The notes beneath the pieces were generated by a model. That model did no database searches and was not told the DNA's origin. It saw nothing but the letters and a program-made list of their open reading frames with translations. Position numbers and translations under genes: made by a program. From Clostridiales bacterium (GTDB taxonomy: Bacteria > Bacillota > Clostridia > Oscillospirales > Oscillospiraceae), in assembly GCA_029268065.1 (NCBI GenBank), contig JAJUHC010000006.1, positions 1-64,000 of the forward strand: 64,000 bases of DNA, read 5' to 3'. Positions 26,174-35,405 of the stretch are shown here, one piece after another. Numbering within the stretch: position 1 is the first letter of the stretch; each line of letters begins with the position of its first letter.

Positions 26174-27241
26174 GTGGGAAAAATACGATTTATTAAGACG
26201 GAAAGCTTGAAGGCCAAGCCGGATCAGAAAAAGCTTGGCTTCGGCCGCTACTTTACCGATCACATGTTCGTAATGAATTATGATGAAGGGCAGGGGTGGC
26301 ACGATCCGAGAATCGTACCCTACGGGCCCTTCCAGATTGAGCCTGCGGCGATGGTTCTGCACTATGCGCAGGAAGTGTTCGAGGGGCTCAAGGCATACAG
26401 AACGGCAAACGGCGGCATTCAGCTTTTCCGTCCCACCGAAAACATTAAGAGAATGAACATCTCAAATGAAAGGCTCGGCATGCCGGCGATAGACGAGGAG
26501 CTTTTCATGGAGGCTCTTCTGGAGCTTGTCCGCATCGAGCAGGACTGGGTTCCCTCGGAACCGGACACCTCGCTCTATATCCGTCCCTTCATATTCGCGA
26601 CGGAGCCGCATGTCGGCGTGCATGCCTCCTCCAGCTATATTTTTGCCATAATACTCAGCCCTGTGGGAGCCTACTATCCCGAGGGTCTTAATCCCGTAAA
26701 GATATATGTCGAGAGCCGAGACGTCCGCGCCGTAAAGGGCGGCACCGGCTTTGCCAAAACCGGCGGCAACTACGCCGCGACGCTCCGCGCCGGTTTGGAA
26801 GCCGAAAAAGCGGGCTTTTCGCAGGTTCTATGGCTGGACGGAATACACCGCAAGTATATAGAAGAGGTCGGCAGCATGAACGTGCTGTTCAAGATAGGCG
26901 GCGAGGTCGTGACCCCTCCTCTCGGCGGTTCGATACTTGCCGGAATCACCCGCGACTCCTGCCTCAGGATACTGAAGCACTGGGGAGTCCCCGTTTCAGA
27001 AAGACTTTTAACGGTCGACGAGCTTTTTGAGGCTGCCGAAAGCGGCAGGCTTGAGGAAGCCTTCGGCAGCGGCACGGCGGCCGTCATCTCACCGATAGGA
27101 AAAATAGTTTACGGCGAAAAATCCGCGATAATAAGCGGCGGCGAAATAGGTCCGCTCGCAAAGAAATTATACGACTACCTGACCGGAATCCAGTGGGGTA
27201 GAATCGAGGATCCGTTTGGATGGACGGTAAAGGTGGTCTAA
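26174..27241 (+). CDS. ilvE: Branched-chain amino acid aminotransferase
   Basis: A 355-residue fold-type IV PLP enzyme that interconverts Leu/Ile/Val and their 2-oxo acids with glutamate. It shows the PLP lysine in FAKTGGNYAATLRA, EVFEGLKAYR, EEVGSMNVLF and the phosphate-binding GSGTAAVISPIG. This is the longer eukaryote-like BCAT form. It starts with GTG; AGAAAGAAGG lies 9 nt upstream. The downstream acyl-CoA ligase and ACT protein suggest use in amino-acid fermentation as well as biosynthesis (inference). Confidence 0.94.
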   Translation: MGKIRFIKTESLKAKPDQKKLGFGRYFTDHMFVMNYDEGQGWHDPRIVPYGPFQIEPAAMVLHYAQEVFEGLKAYRTANGGIQLFRPTENIKRMNISNERLGMPAIDEELFMEALLELVRIEQDWVPSEPDTSLYIRPFIFATEPHVGVHASSSYIFAIILSPVGAYYPEGLNPVKIYVESRDVRAVKGGTGFAKTGGNYAATLRAGLEAEKAGFSQVLWLDGIHRKYIEEVGSMNVLFKIGGEVVTPPLGGSILAGITRDSCLRILKHWGVPVSERLLTVDELFEAAESGRLEEAFGSGTAAVISPIGKIVYGEKSAIISGGEIGPLAKKLYDYLTGIQWGRIEDPFGWTVKVV

Positions 27242-27265
27242 AAAGAAAGGAATTTATAAACCACC

Positions 27266-28579
27266 ATGTCATATAATATCTACAATCCCGAAGCGGAGTG
27301 CATGCCCCGCGACAAGCTGAGCGCGCTCCAGAGCGAAAGGCTTGTCGCAACGGTTAAGCGCGTTTACGAGAAGGTTCCCGCGTACAAAAAGAAGTTTGAC
27401 GAAGCCGGAGTGAAGCCCGGGGACATCAAGTCGGTTAAAGATCTGCACAAGCTCCCTTTTACATATAAGCAGGATTTGAGGGATAACTACCCGTATGGTC
27501 TCTTTGCCGTGCCGATGGACGAAATTGTCCGCATACACGCCTCGTCCGGGACGACGGGGAAGCAGACGGTCGTCGGCTATACCAGAAACGATCTCAAAAT
27601 CTGGGGGGAGGTCATGGCGAGGACCATCGGCGCAGGCGGAGTTACAAGCAGGGATATCGGACACATAAGCTATGGCTACGGACTTTTCACAGGAGGTCTC
27701 GGCGGGCATATCGGCTCGGAGACCATCGGCTGCGCCACCATACCCGCGTCCACGGGAAATACGGCGAGACAGGTCACCATACTTCAGGATTTCAAACCGA
27801 CCTTTTTGCTCTGCACCCCGTCCTATGCGCTCACCATCGCGGAATATATGGCGCAGCACGGAATAACCAAGGAAAACCTGTGCCTGAAATACGGCTTCTT
27901 CGGAGCGGAGCCATGGACCCGCGGAATGCAGACGGAGATCGAAAACCGCCTTGGGATCGAATGCTTTGACATATACGGTCTTTCCGAAATAATCGGACCG
28001 GGCGTCGCTTACGAATGCCAGGCGCACAACGGTCTGCACGTTTCTGAGGACCACTTCATACTTGAAATAATCGATCCGAAGACTGGAGAGGTGCTGCCGG
28101 ACGGAGAAAAGGGAGAGCTGGTGTTCACCTGCATTACCAAGGAGGCTCTGCCCCTGATCCGCTACCGTACGCACGACGTCGGTTATGTGATAAAGGAGCC
28201 GTGCGCCTGCGGACGCACCTGCGTGCGCATCGGGAAGCTGCTCGGGCGTTCCGACGACATGCTGATCATCCGCGGAGTGAATGTGTTCCCGTCCCAGATA
28301 GAGGGCGTTCTCACGACGATAGACGAAATCGCTCCGCACTACCAGATAATAGTCGATCGCATCGACAACAGGGACGTGCTCACTGTTCTTGTCGAGATGA
28401 CCGAGGAGAACTTTACCGACGAGGTGAGAAAAATCGAATCCATGGCGGCGAAGATCAAAAAGGAAATTGAAAACGTCCTCGGCATCTCCGTCAACGTCCG
28501 TCTTGTTGCTCCCAAGACCATAACAAGATTTGAGGGCAAGGCCGTTCGTGTAGTCGACAACCGCAAGCTCCGTGATTAG
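27266..28579 (+). CDS. paaK: Phenylacetate-CoA ligase family enzyme
   Basis: A 437-residue adenylate-forming enzyme that activates aryl acids such as phenylacetate (or indoleacetate) to CoA thioesters with ATP. It shows the P-loop-like ASSGTTGKQTVVGYT, the acid motif YGLSEIIGPGV, the hinge-region YRTHDVGYV and the C-terminal lysine region TRFEGKAVRVVD. Four Cys lie in EPCACGRTCVRIG. Clostridia often pair this family with indolepyruvate ferredoxin oxidoreductase; iorAB is not present here. It sits 24 nt after ilvE and 18 nt before the ACT gene. Confidence 0.9.
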   Translation: MSYNIYNPEAECMPRDKLSALQSERLVATVKRVYEKVPAYKKKFDEAGVKPGDIKSVKDLHKLPFTYKQDLRDNYPYGLFAVPMDEIVRIHASSGTTGKQTVVGYTRNDLKIWGEVMARTIGAGGVTSRDIGHISYGYGLFTGGLGGHIGSETIGCATIPASTGNTARQVTILQDFKPTFLLCTPSYALTIAEYMAQHGITKENLCLKYGFFGAEPWTRGMQTEIENRLGIECFDIYGLSEIIGPGVAYECQAHNGLHVSEDHFILEIIDPKTGEVLPDGEKGELVFTCITKEALPLIRYRTHDVGYVIKEPCACGRTCVRIGKLLGRSDDMLIIRGVNVFPSQIEGVLTTIDEIAPHYQIIVDRIDNRDVLTVLVEMTEENFTDEVRKIESMAAKIKKEIENVLGISVNVRLVAPKTITRFEGKAVRVVDNRKLRD

Positions 28580-28597
28580 GGAAAGGAAGTGTCTTTA

Positions 28598-29032
28598 TTG
28601 ACTATCAAGCAGCTATCCATTTTTGTAGAAAACCGCGTAGGAGCGCTTCTTGACGTTACATCCGTTCTCCGTGAAAACGGAATCGACATGCGCGCTTTCT
28701 CCGTGGCGGAGACCACCGACTTTGGCATAGTCAGGCTCATCGTTAATAAACCCGTCATTGCAAAGGAAAAGCTTAGGGCGGCGGGGCTCACCGTAAAGGA
28801 AACGCCGGTTATCGGAGTCCTCCTGGAGGATACCCCGGGCACCTTCCACAATGTGCTTGAGGTGCTGTTCAAAGCGAATGTCTCTATCGAATACACCTAC
28901 GCCTTTGCCAAAAACTCCGGCAGCCACAAGGCGTATATGATGCTCAGAGTCGAAGACACAGACAAGGCGGTAAGCGCCCTTACGAACGCCGGCTTCACGC
29001 TTTTGTCGCCCGGCGACGTTTACGAGGAATAA
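28598..29032 (+). CDS. Tandem ACT-domain protein
   Basis: A 144-residue protein of two ACT domains (TIKQLSIFVENRVGALLDVTSVL and the second from about residue 70, TPGTFHNVLEVLFKANVSIEYTYAF). Such proteins bind amino acids and are regularly found next to phenylacetate-CoA ligase genes in anaerobes, where they probably sense the aromatic or branched-chain amino acid being used. TTG at 28598 is chosen: AAAGGAAG lies 8 nt upstream and the family begins TIKQ. The in-frame GTG 9 nt earlier is too close to that site. Confidence 0.88.
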   Translation: MTIKQLSIFVENRVGALLDVTSVLRENGIDMRAFSVAETTDFGIVRLIVNKPVIAKEKLRAAGLTVKETPVIGVLLEDTPGTFHNVLEVLFKANVSIEYTYAFAKNSGSHKAYMMLRVEDTDKAVSALTNAGFTLLSPGDVYEE

Positions 29033-29058
29033 GCGGGGGCTTATTCGAGCAGGAACCT

Positions 29059-29101
29059 CGGCGGATATGGTATCCCGCTTACGCGGATTTCATATCCGCC
29101 G
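29059..29101. repeat. Intergenic inverted repeat
   Basis: An 11-bp outer stem (CGGCGGATATG at 29059-29069 and its complement at 29091-29101) encloses a 4-bp inner hairpin (CCGC-TTAC-GCGG). There is no T-run, so it is not an evident terminator. Confidence 0.7.
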
Positions 29102-29136
29102 TGAAACCCGTTTCCGCAGGCATGAAAGGAACGAAA

Positions 29137-29361
29137 ATGAAATCAATAAAGCTGCTCCTCTTTGGAATCGGACTTATACTCGTCGCCGTATGGGCCGTAT
29201 TGTGCGTGCTGCTTATTCCGCGCACGGCGCTGCTCATAGCAGCGTGCTTTATTCTGGCCGCGGGAATCGTGTTTATTTTTCTCGGGCTTTTTGCAAAAGA
29301 AAGGGACAATAAGCCGATAAACGTTGAAGAAACCGTGCCGGAAGAGCAAATAAAGACTTGA
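29137..29361 (+). CDS. Small two-helix membrane protein
   Basis: A 74-residue protein with two hydrophobic helices (LLFGIGLILVAVWAVLCVLL and ALLIAACFILAAGIVFIFLGL) and an acidic C-terminal tail. The ATG has AAAGGAAC about 5 nt upstream; two earlier in-frame ATGs lack a site. No family recognised. The -35 of the trp T-box promoter overlaps its stop codon. Confidence 0.65.
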   Translation: MKSIKLLLFGIGLILVAVWAVLCVLLIPRTALLIAACFILAAGIVFIFLGLFAKERDNKPINVEETVPEEQIKT

Positions 29362-29386
29362 CAAACCGCTTTTTGCGGTATATCAT
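29358..29386 (+). promoter_or_regulatory. Promoter of the trpBA T-box transcript
   Basis: TTGACA, 17-nt spacer, TATCAT. The spacer contains a small inverted repeat (ACCGC-TTTTT-GCGGT, 29365-29379). Confidence 0.75.
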
Positions 29387-29392
29387 ACGGTT

Positions 29393-29680
29393 TAATCGAA
29401 CAGCAAAACTTTTGACTGAGAATAGTACGTTGGCACTTTTGCCTCACAGAGAGCTGCAGAGGGTGGGATTGCGGCAGGCGGCGGCTTACGGAATGGCCTC
29501 ATGAAGGCGGGAGAAAAGGCTTTGACGCCGAGTAATGCCCGACGGGATATCCGCCCGTTACCAAGGGATGGCGCATGAAGGTGCGTTTGAGAGCGGGTGC
29601 GTTTGCATCAATTTAGGTGGTACCGCAGAAGTTTTAAGCTTTTGTCCTATGTCTGGGACGAAAGCTTTTTGTTTTTTAAA
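29393..29680 (+). ncRNA. T-box leader, tryptophan specifier
   Basis: Leader RNA controlling trpBA. The antiterminator T-box motif reads AGGTGGTACCGC at 29615-29626. Stem I elements include AGTA near 29423, GAGAGCTGC near 29449 and GGTGGGAT in the apical region. The specifier position GAATGGCC holds TGG (29494-29496), the Trp codon, which agrees with the downstream genes. Uncharged tRNA-Trp would stabilise the antiterminator. Boundaries are approximate. Confidence 0.92.
29636..29676 (+). terminator. T-box terminator
   Basis: A 12-bp stem (AAGCTTTTGTCC with GGACGAAAGCTT, one G-U) followed by TTTGTTTTTT, 17 nt before trpB. Its 5' arm competes with the T-box antiterminator. Confidence 0.88.
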
Positions 29681-29692
29681 GGAGGAAACCAA

Positions 29693-30877
29693 ATGAAAAA
29701 GGGAAGATTCGGAGCTTTTGGAGGGCAGTACATCCCCGAAACGCTTATGGCGGCGGTTTGCGAGCTGGAAGAGGCGTATGAGCATTACAAGGAGGACGCG
29801 CAGTTCAAAAAGGAATTAGACGACCTTTTGAGGAACTACGCGGGGCGTCCCTCTCTTTTGTATTACGCAAAAAAGATGAGCGCCGCCCTGGGGGGAGCGA
29901 AAATATACCTTAAGCGGGAGGATCTGAATCATACCGGCTCGCATAAGATAAACAATGTGCTCGGCCAGGCGCTTCTCGCAAGGAAGATGGGCAAGACCCG
30001 TCTGATTGCCGAAACCGGCGCGGGCCAGCACGGAGTCGCGACCGCGACGGCGGCGGCGCTGATGGACATGGAGTGCGAAATATTCATGGGTAAGGAGGAC
30101 ACCGAGCGGCAGGCGCTCAACGTGTTCCGCATGGAGCTGCTCGGGGCAAGGGTGCACGCCGTGACCAGCGGAACCATGACGCTCAAGGACGCGGTCAACG
30201 AAGCTTTCCGCGAATGGACGAGCCGCATAAGCGACACGCATTACGTAATGGGCTCGGTAATGGGTCCGCACCCCTTCCCCATGATAGTGAGGGATTTTCA
30301 AAAGGTCATCGGCAGGGAGATAAAGGAGCAGGTCCTCAAGATTGAGGGCAGGCTGCCGAGTGCGGTTTTGGCCTGCGTGGGAGGCGGCAGCAACGCCATG
30401 GGGGCGTTTTACGAATTTATAGGCGACGAAGGCGTAAAGCTTATCGGCTGTGAGGCGGCCGGGCGCGGCGTGGACACACCGGAAACCGCTGCCACAATCG
30501 CGACCGGTACGCTTGGCGTCTTCCACGGGATGAAGTCCTACTTCTGCCAGGACGAATACGGGCAGATAGCGCCCGTTTACTCGATATCGGCGGGGCTTGA
30601 TTATCCCGGCATAGGACCCGAGCACGCGTACCTGTTCGATACCGGACGCGCCCGGTATGTTCCCGTAACAGACGCGGAGGCCGTTGAGGCCTTTGAATAC
30701 CTTTCGAGGACTGAAGGGATAATACCCGCCATTGAAAGCGCCCACGCGGTGGCCCACGCAATGAAGCTCGCACCTCAGATGGGAAAAAGCGAGATAATAG
30801 TAATTAACCTATCCGGACGCGGCGATAAGGACGTCGCGGCAATAGCAAGATACAGGGGGGCAAATATACATGACTAG
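29693..30877 (+). CDS. trpB: Tryptophan synthase beta chain
   Basis: A 394-residue PLP enzyme (TrpB1 class) that condenses indole with L-serine to tryptophan. It shows the PLP lysine in [11 protein letters not shown], the [14 protein letters not shown] loop, the phosphate-binding [10 protein letters not shown], and NLSGRGDKD at the C-terminus. AAAGGAGG lies 6 nt before this ATG; the frame is open a further 32 codons inside the T-box. It overlaps trpA by 8 nt. No trpE, trpG, trpD, trpC or trpF lies nearby. Confidence 0.97.
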   Translation: MKKGRFGAFGGQYIPETLMAAVCELEEAYEHYKEDAQFKKELDDLLRNYAGRPSLLYYAKKMSAALGGAKIYLKREDLNHTGSHKINNVLGQALLARKMGKTRLIAETGAGQHGVATATAAALMDMECEIFMGKEDTERQALNVFRMELLGARVHAVTSGTMTLKDAVNEAFREWTSRISDTHYVMGSVMGPHPFPMIVRDFQKVIGREIKEQVLKIEGRLPSAVLACVGGGSNAMGAFYEFIGDEGVKLIGCEAAGRGVDTPETAATIATGTLGVFHGMKSYFCQDEYGQIAPVYSISAGLDYPGIGPEHAYLFDTGRARYVPVTDAEAVEAFEYLSRTEGIIPAIESAHAVAHAMKLAPQMGKSEIIVINLSGRGDKDVAAIARYRGANIHD

Positions 30878-31649
30878 GATAAGCAAGGCGTTTTCCAAGG
30901 GCAAGGCTTTTGTCGCGTTCGTTACCGGCGGGGATCCCGATATCGAAACCACTGAAAAGCTGGTTCTCTCGATGGCGGAGGCGGGAGCGGATATTATCGA
31001 GATAGGGATACCCTTCTCAGATCCCATGGCGGAAGGAATCGTAATTCAGGACGCCGATGAAAGAGCGCTGTCGGCGGGATGCACGACAGACAAGCTTTTC
31101 GGCCTCGTAAAAAGCATCCGTCAAAAATCGGAAGTTCCGCTTCTTTTCATGACATACATCAATCCGATATTTACCTACGGCAAGGAACGCTTCATGAAAC
31201 GCTGCGGCGAATGCGGCATAGACGGCATAATAGTTCCCGACATGCCCTTTGAGGAAAAGGACGAGCTCTCGGAGGTCTGCGAGGCTTACGGAGTCGACCT
31301 CATTTCCATGATAGCCCCGACCTCCGAAAAACGCGCCGAAATGATAGCAAGAGAGGCGAAGGGCCTTCTTTACTGCGTTTCTTCCCTCGGCGTGACGGGC
31401 GTCAGAAAGGAGATAGGCCCGGAGATCGAAAAGCTTATCGTTACCGCGAAGACGGTTTCCAACATACCCTGCTGCGTCGGCTTCGGCATATCGACTCCGG
31501 AGCAGGCGGCGAAAATGGCCGCCGTTTCGGACGGGGTCATTGTGGGCAGCGCGATAGTCAAAATCGTAGCGGAGTACGGGAGAAACAGCGTTCCCTATGT
31601 AAGCGAATATGTTAAGAGCATGAAGGCCGCTGTCGGAGGCATAAAATAA
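30870..31649 (+). CDS. trpA: Tryptophan synthase alpha chain
   Basis: A 259-residue TIM-barrel that cleaves indole-3-glycerol phosphate and channels indole to TrpB. The catalytic Glu is Glu44 ([11 protein letters not shown]). The usual second acid, Asp60 of the E. coli enzyme in ADGP, is Glu55 here (MAEGI), with Ile in place of the following Pro. The Glu form also appears, as far as I recall, in other clostridia and is conservative. GFGISTPEQ and VGSAIVK phosphate-binding motifs are intact. It overlaps trpB by 8 nt. Confidence 0.95.
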   Translation: MTRISKAFSKGKAFVAFVTGGDPDIETTEKLVLSMAEAGADIIEIGIPFSDPMAEGIVIQDADERALSAGCTTDKLFGLVKSIRQKSEVPLLFMTYINPIFTYGKERFMKRCGECGIDGIIVPDMPFEEKDELSEVCEAYGVDLISMIAPTSEKRAEMIAREAKGLLYCVSSLGVTGVRKEIGPEIEKLIVTAKTVSNIPCCVGFGISTPEQAAKMAAVSDGVIVGSAIVKIVAEYGRNSVPYVSEYVKSMKAAVGGIK

Positions 31650-31687
31650 GGCTGCGGGGCATTTCACGCCCCGCAGCCTATTTTATG
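31641..31687. terminator. Bidirectional terminator between trpA and the minus-strand operon
   Basis: A long stem (ATAAAATA plus GGCTGCGGGGC paired with GCCCCGCAGCC plus ATTTTAT), with A/T flanks giving U-tracts in both directions. Confidence 0.9.
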
Positions 31688-31692
31688 TAATA

Positions 31693-32310
31693 TTACTTCA
31701 TCTTTTCCATTACAAGAGCCTTTATGGCCGCGACGGCGCCCTCGAGACCTGTGCGCGAGGTGTTGATGCACAGATCGTTTTTGCTCATGTCGGACCAGTC
31801 CGACCCCGTAAAGGTTCTGTAATAGCTTTCCCTGCCCTTGTCCACATACTTCATCTGGTCCCTGGCGTCCTTCTCGTCCAGCCCGTATTCGTTTACTATA
31901 CGGTGAAGCCTGTCAGACTTTTCCGCATGCAGAAAAACATTGACGAGACCCGGCTCGTTTCGAAGGATATAGTCTGCGCAGCAGCCGATTATCACGGCGC
32001 TTTCCTTCGAGGCTATTTCGCGTATTATGTCGGACTGCGCCTTAAATACCTCCCCGTTCGGAGCCGTGTCATAAGAAATGATCGGCATGGGAAAAGCGCT
32101 CATCGCCTGACTCAGGTTGAAGTAGTAGCTTGACGCCGCGTTGGTTTCGAGATTTTCCATCAGCTCGGGGCTCATCCCGGTTTTTTCTGCGGCCATCAAA
32201 ATTATTGCCCTGTCGTAGTATTTGATGCCGAGCTGCTCTGCAAGCATAAAACCGATCTTCCGACCGCCCGAACCAAATTGTCTGCTTATTGCGATTATCG
32301 TATTCTTCAT
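31693..32310 (-). CDS. Cytidylate-kinase-like family protein
   Basis: A 205-residue P-loop protein of the Cytidylate_kin_2 family (ISRQFGSGGRKIG N-terminus in place of a classical GxxGxGK loop; later YDRAIILMAAEKTG and DKGRESYYRTFTG). It is related to CMP kinase, but members have no established substrate. It is the last gene of the recJ operon, 6 nt after the uridine-kinase-like gene. Confidence 0.85.
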   Translation of the reverse strand: MKNTIIAISRQFGSGGRKIGFMLAEQLGIKYYDRAIILMAAEKTGMSPELMENLETNAASSYYFNLSQAMSAFPMPIISYDTAPNGEVFKAQSDIIREIASKESAVIIGCCADYILRNEPGLVNVFLHAEKSDRLHRIVNEYGLDEKDARDQMKYVDKGRESYYRTFTGSDWSDMSKNDLCINTSRTGLEGAVAAIKALVMEKMK

Positions 32311-32316
32311 TTTTTC

Positions 32317-33267
32317 TTACCCCTTACTATCACCAAAATATTCGCTTCCGCCAATAAACTCGCGAAGCAGCGAATTAGGCCCTACGATTGATGGATTTAT
32401 GCTCTCAAAGAACTGGAACGCCGCGAGGATGCTCTCAAGCTCCTCCTGGTTTTGGAACCTGCCCGGCAGCTTGCGGAGGAGAGGCTCGGCGTAGCGCTTC
32501 ATAAGAGGGATTTCATAGGGAAGCGCCGTGTCGAGAGCAATGTTCGCCTTATACACATTGGGGTCGATATAGAGCTTCTCTCCTCGCAGCACATTGGGCC
32601 ACATCCTGAGAGTATACTCGGCGCTCGAGCCCCTGAAGTTGTCGTCGCGGACGATGCGCCGGATCAGGCGCAGCCATGTGCTTTCAAAAAACGGTTTACC
32701 GTCCCTTCTTATTTCCGAGCTTGCGCTTATATACAGCTTAAACGCCTCCGGATGCACTTTTGTTATCTCGTCATTCAGCGCGTGGATCCCCTCGAAGATC
32801 ACTATTTCGCTATCCCTCAGGCGGAGGGGGGTAAAGCGGCTCGTGCTGCGCTTCTGAGTGGCGAACGTGAAATGCGGGATGCGGATTATTTCGCCTCTCA
32901 TAATAGCCGTGAAGTGCTCGTTAATCAGCTCCATGTCGAGGCATCTGGGGGATTCGAAATCGTATTCCCCGGTGGGCGTCCTGGGGGTGGTTTCCGGGTC
33001 TATGCTAAGGAAGTAGTTATCCATCGATACTGCGACGGTGCTGATTCCCTGCGCCTCCAGCTCCTTCTCGACCATCCGCGACATGGTGGTTTTCCCGCTG
33101 CCGGAGGGACCGGAGAGCAATACGATGGGGCAAGTCTTCATGTGAATCCGTATGCTGTTGGCCGCAACAACCACGCACTGCTGCAAAAGCGCGTCGCAGT
33201 CCCTGACGAATTCCCTGGGGTCCTCACGGATTCTCCGGTTGATTTCCGATAGATCATACGCAGACAT
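32317..33267 (-). CDS. Uridine-kinase-like nucleoside kinase
   Basis: A 316-residue kinase with Walker A LSGPSGSGKTT near residue 51, MDNYF and the DFESPRCLD region typical of Udk, and IFEGIHALND as Walker B. The first 45 residues and the C-terminal 100 extend beyond E. coli Udk, as in the clostridial subgroup. The substrate is probably uridine/cytidine but is not proved. It lies 9 nt after hemZ. Confidence 0.87.
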   Translation of the reverse strand: MSAYDLSEINRRIREDPREFVRDCDALLQQCVVVAANSIRIHMKTCPIVLLSGPSGSGKTTMSRMVEKELEAQGISTVAVSMDNYFLSIDPETTPRTPTGEYDFESPRCLDMELINEHFTAIMRGEIIRIPHFTFATQKRSTSRFTPLRLRDSEIVIFEGIHALNDEITKVHPEAFKLYISASSEIRRDGKPFFESTWLRLIRRIVRDDNFRGSSAEYTLRMWPNVLRGEKLYIDPNVYKANIALDTALPYEIPLMKRYAEPLLRKLPGRFQNQEELESILAAFQFFESINPSIVGPNSLLREFIGGSEYFGDSKG

Positions 33268-33276
33268 AGTTACACC

Positions 33277-34749
33277 TCAACTGTACTTTTCAAGAAATTC
33301 CTTTAAAAATTCCTTTTTCTTAATTTCTTCTTTGATGCGCTCCATATATTCATATGGATACTTTGCGTTAAAAATACGCTCGATCCTTCCGCACTCCGGC
33401 GCGACAAGCTTCGTCACTCCCCCGGCTCCCAGGGAAACTATAGTTTGAAGCTCCTCCATGATGCAGACATTGTAAACGCTCTCGGCGCCGTCCCTGCACC
33501 AGCCCAGGTTTTCGAAGTTTCCCGCCGTGAATTTCTGACGGTAAAGGTAATAAGGCGAATATCCCGAACGGCGCAGCGTTTCGGCGCTTGCCTCGAGCAT
33601 TTCCCTGACGTCGCTTTCGGAAGGGAGAAAGCCGCCTTCGTTGAGCCTGGAGCCCCTTTTTACTGCAAGCGTGTGCACGGTTATATTCTCGGGGGATAAA
33701 TTGATCATGGCGCTGAGGCTGTCCCTGAAGCTTGCGGGAGTATCGGTAGGAAGCCCCGCAATAAGGTCGGAGTTTATCACCCTGAAACCGACCCTGCGAG
33801 CCGCGCTGAAGGCTGCTTCAACGTCCCTCGCCGTATGCCTCCTGCCGATGGCGCGGAGCACACCGTCGTTCATCGTCTGCGGGTTTATGCTTATCCTGTC
33901 CGCTCCGCCGGATTTTATTGCCCGAAGCTTCTCTTCGTCGACCGTATCGGCGCGACCGGCTTCGACTGTGAACTCGCGAAGCGTCCCAAGCCCAAACGAA
34001 GAGCTTATTTTACCCAAAAGCGCGTTCAGCTGTTCGGCCGTGAGCGTCGTAGGCGTGCCGCCGCCGATATAAACCGATATTATATTCAGACCCGTCTCCC
34101 TGATGAGCGCCGCCGCCGCTTCGATTTCCAGATACAGGGCGTCGAGGTAGGGCCGAATAAGCTTAAACGATTTTTCGACCGAATTGCTGACAAACGAGCA
34201 GTAGCTGCATCTTGTCGGACAAAAGGGGATCCCGACGTACAGCGATATGTCGCGCTTCCCAAGCGAATTTTTGACGGAGATGGTTTTCAGGGCTGTCTCC
34301 ACCGCAAGCGAGGCTTTTTCGGGCGTGACAAAGTATTCTTCCCTGAGTATCCTTTCGGCGTCCTCTACGGAGACTCCCGATTCAATGAGCCCTGTCGGTA
34401 TCTTAACGGGCCTGATGTTGGTAACGGCGCCCCAGGGGGCGGACCTGCCCGTCGCCCTTACGGCGGCGTTGTAGAATGCCAGCTTCAGATACTTTTGAAG
34501 CTCCCTTCGCAGCGTCAGTCTGTCGGGGGCGGAGGGCCTGAAGACCTCGCTTGCCGTCGCAACCGTCCCGCCGAAGGATATTTCGGCCTTGGCGGCGTAT
34601 TCTCCGTCCGATTCCTCAAGGGAAACGACTGCAAAGTCGCCGCGCCCCGGCGGCATTTCCTCGTATTGCGGCTTTTTCCCCGGGAAGAAAATAAGAAAAA
34701 TCTGCTCTACGGCGTATTTAAAATCGTGTCCAAGCAGGCAGAGCTTCAT
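33277..34749 (-). CDS. hemZ: Coproporphyrinogen III dehydrogenase-like radical SAM enzyme HemZ
   Basis: A 490-residue radical SAM protein of the HemZ type. The first 160 residues are the family's own N-terminal domain. The cluster motif is CPTRCSYC near residue 174, followed by IGGGTPTTL and the HemN-like C-terminal domain (NLGWCRDGAESVYNV). HemN-type enzymes decarboxylate coproporphyrinogen III anaerobically; the exact role of HemZ is less certain, and no other heme genes are here. ATG 34749 has GGGGGA 4-5 nt upstream. Confidence 0.88.
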   Translation of the reverse strand: MKLCLLGHDFKYAVEQIFLIFFPGKKPQYEEMPPGRGDFAVVSLEESDGEYAAKAEISFGGTVATASEVFRPSAPDRLTLRRELQKYLKLAFYNAAVRATGRSAPWGAVTNIRPVKIPTGLIESGVSVEDAERILREEYFVTPEKASLAVETALKTISVKNSLGKRDISLYVGIPFCPTRCSYCSFVSNSVEKSFKLIRPYLDALYLEIEAAAALIRETGLNIISVYIGGGTPTTLTAEQLNALLGKISSSFGLGTLREFTVEAGRADTVDEEKLRAIKSGGADRISINPQTMNDGVLRAIGRRHTARDVEAAFSAARRVGFRVINSDLIAGLPTDTPASFRDSLSAMINLSPENITVHTLAVKRGSRLNEGGFLPSESDVREMLEASAETLRRSGYSPYYLYRQKFTAGNFENLGWCRDGAESVYNVCIMEELQTIVSLGAGGVTKLVAPECGRIERIFNAKYPYEYMERIKEEIKKKEFLKEFLEKYS

Positions 34750-34773
34750 ATCTTCCCCCAAAAAGTATCCGTT

Positions 34774-35388
34774 CTAATCGTTTTCGTTTACCGCGTATTG
34801 CATGTAGTAGTTGAATCTGCGTTCTCGCGAAAGTGTGCTCTGATCGGCGTGTCCGGGGCAGACCTCAAAGTCGCCTTCAAGCTGATAGAGCCTTTTCAGC
34901 GATTTTAGAAGCACCTCCATGCTGCCGCCGACGAGATCGGTTCTCCCGCAGCTGTCCCTGAAAAGCGTGTCGCCCGTGAAAAGCGCGTCCTCGCACTTCA
35001 GGGTGACGGAGCCGGGGGAATGCCCGGGGGTTTCGAGAACCTCGAACCTCAGACCGGAAACGCTTATTGCGTCGCCTTCAGAATAATATTTTGTTCCCGG
35101 GGGAGCCTTGTACAGCATGGGCCCCGGCGTCCCGGCCTGACAGTCGAGCCGGCTTATATATACGTCCGCGCCCGTCGCCTTCACAAGATTTTCAACGCCC
35201 CCGGTATGGTCGAAATGCCCGTGCGTCAAAAATATGACCTTGGCTTTCAGCTTGTTGTCCTCAAGATAGTCAAGTATCACCGAGGATTGGGCGCCCGGAT
35301 CGATCACCGCGCACTCAAGCGTATTTTCGTCGGTGACGATGTAGCAGTTTGTCTGGAGCTGTCCGACCTGAAGGGTTTTGATATACAT
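34774..35388 (-). CDS. Metallo-beta-lactamase-fold hydrolase (glyoxalase II-like)
   Basis: A 204-residue MBL-fold protein with the zinc motif THGHFDHTGG, later His in TPGHSPGS, Asp in FTGDTLF and His in CPGHADQST. These match the hydroxyacylglutathione-hydrolase-like group that is common in clostridia next to relA and dtd. The substrate is unknown. AGGAGG lies 6 nt before the ATG. Confidence 0.9.
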   Translation of the reverse strand: MYIKTLQVGQLQTNCYIVTDENTLECAVIDPGAQSSVILDYLEDNKLKAKVIFLTHGHFDHTGGVENLVKATGADVYISRLDCQAGTPGPMLYKAPPGTKYYSEGDAISVSGLRFEVLETPGHSPGSVTLKCEDALFTGDTLFRDSCGRTDLVGGSMEVLLKSLKRLYQLEGDFEVCPGHADQSTLSRERRFNYYMQYAVNEND

Positions 35389-35405
35389 AGCTTTCCTCCT
35401 GAGCA

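Noticed and set aside
33835..34908. Plus-strand open frame of 357 codons
   Set aside because: Antisense to hemZ and the MBL hydrolase, both of which have clear motifs; no family features.
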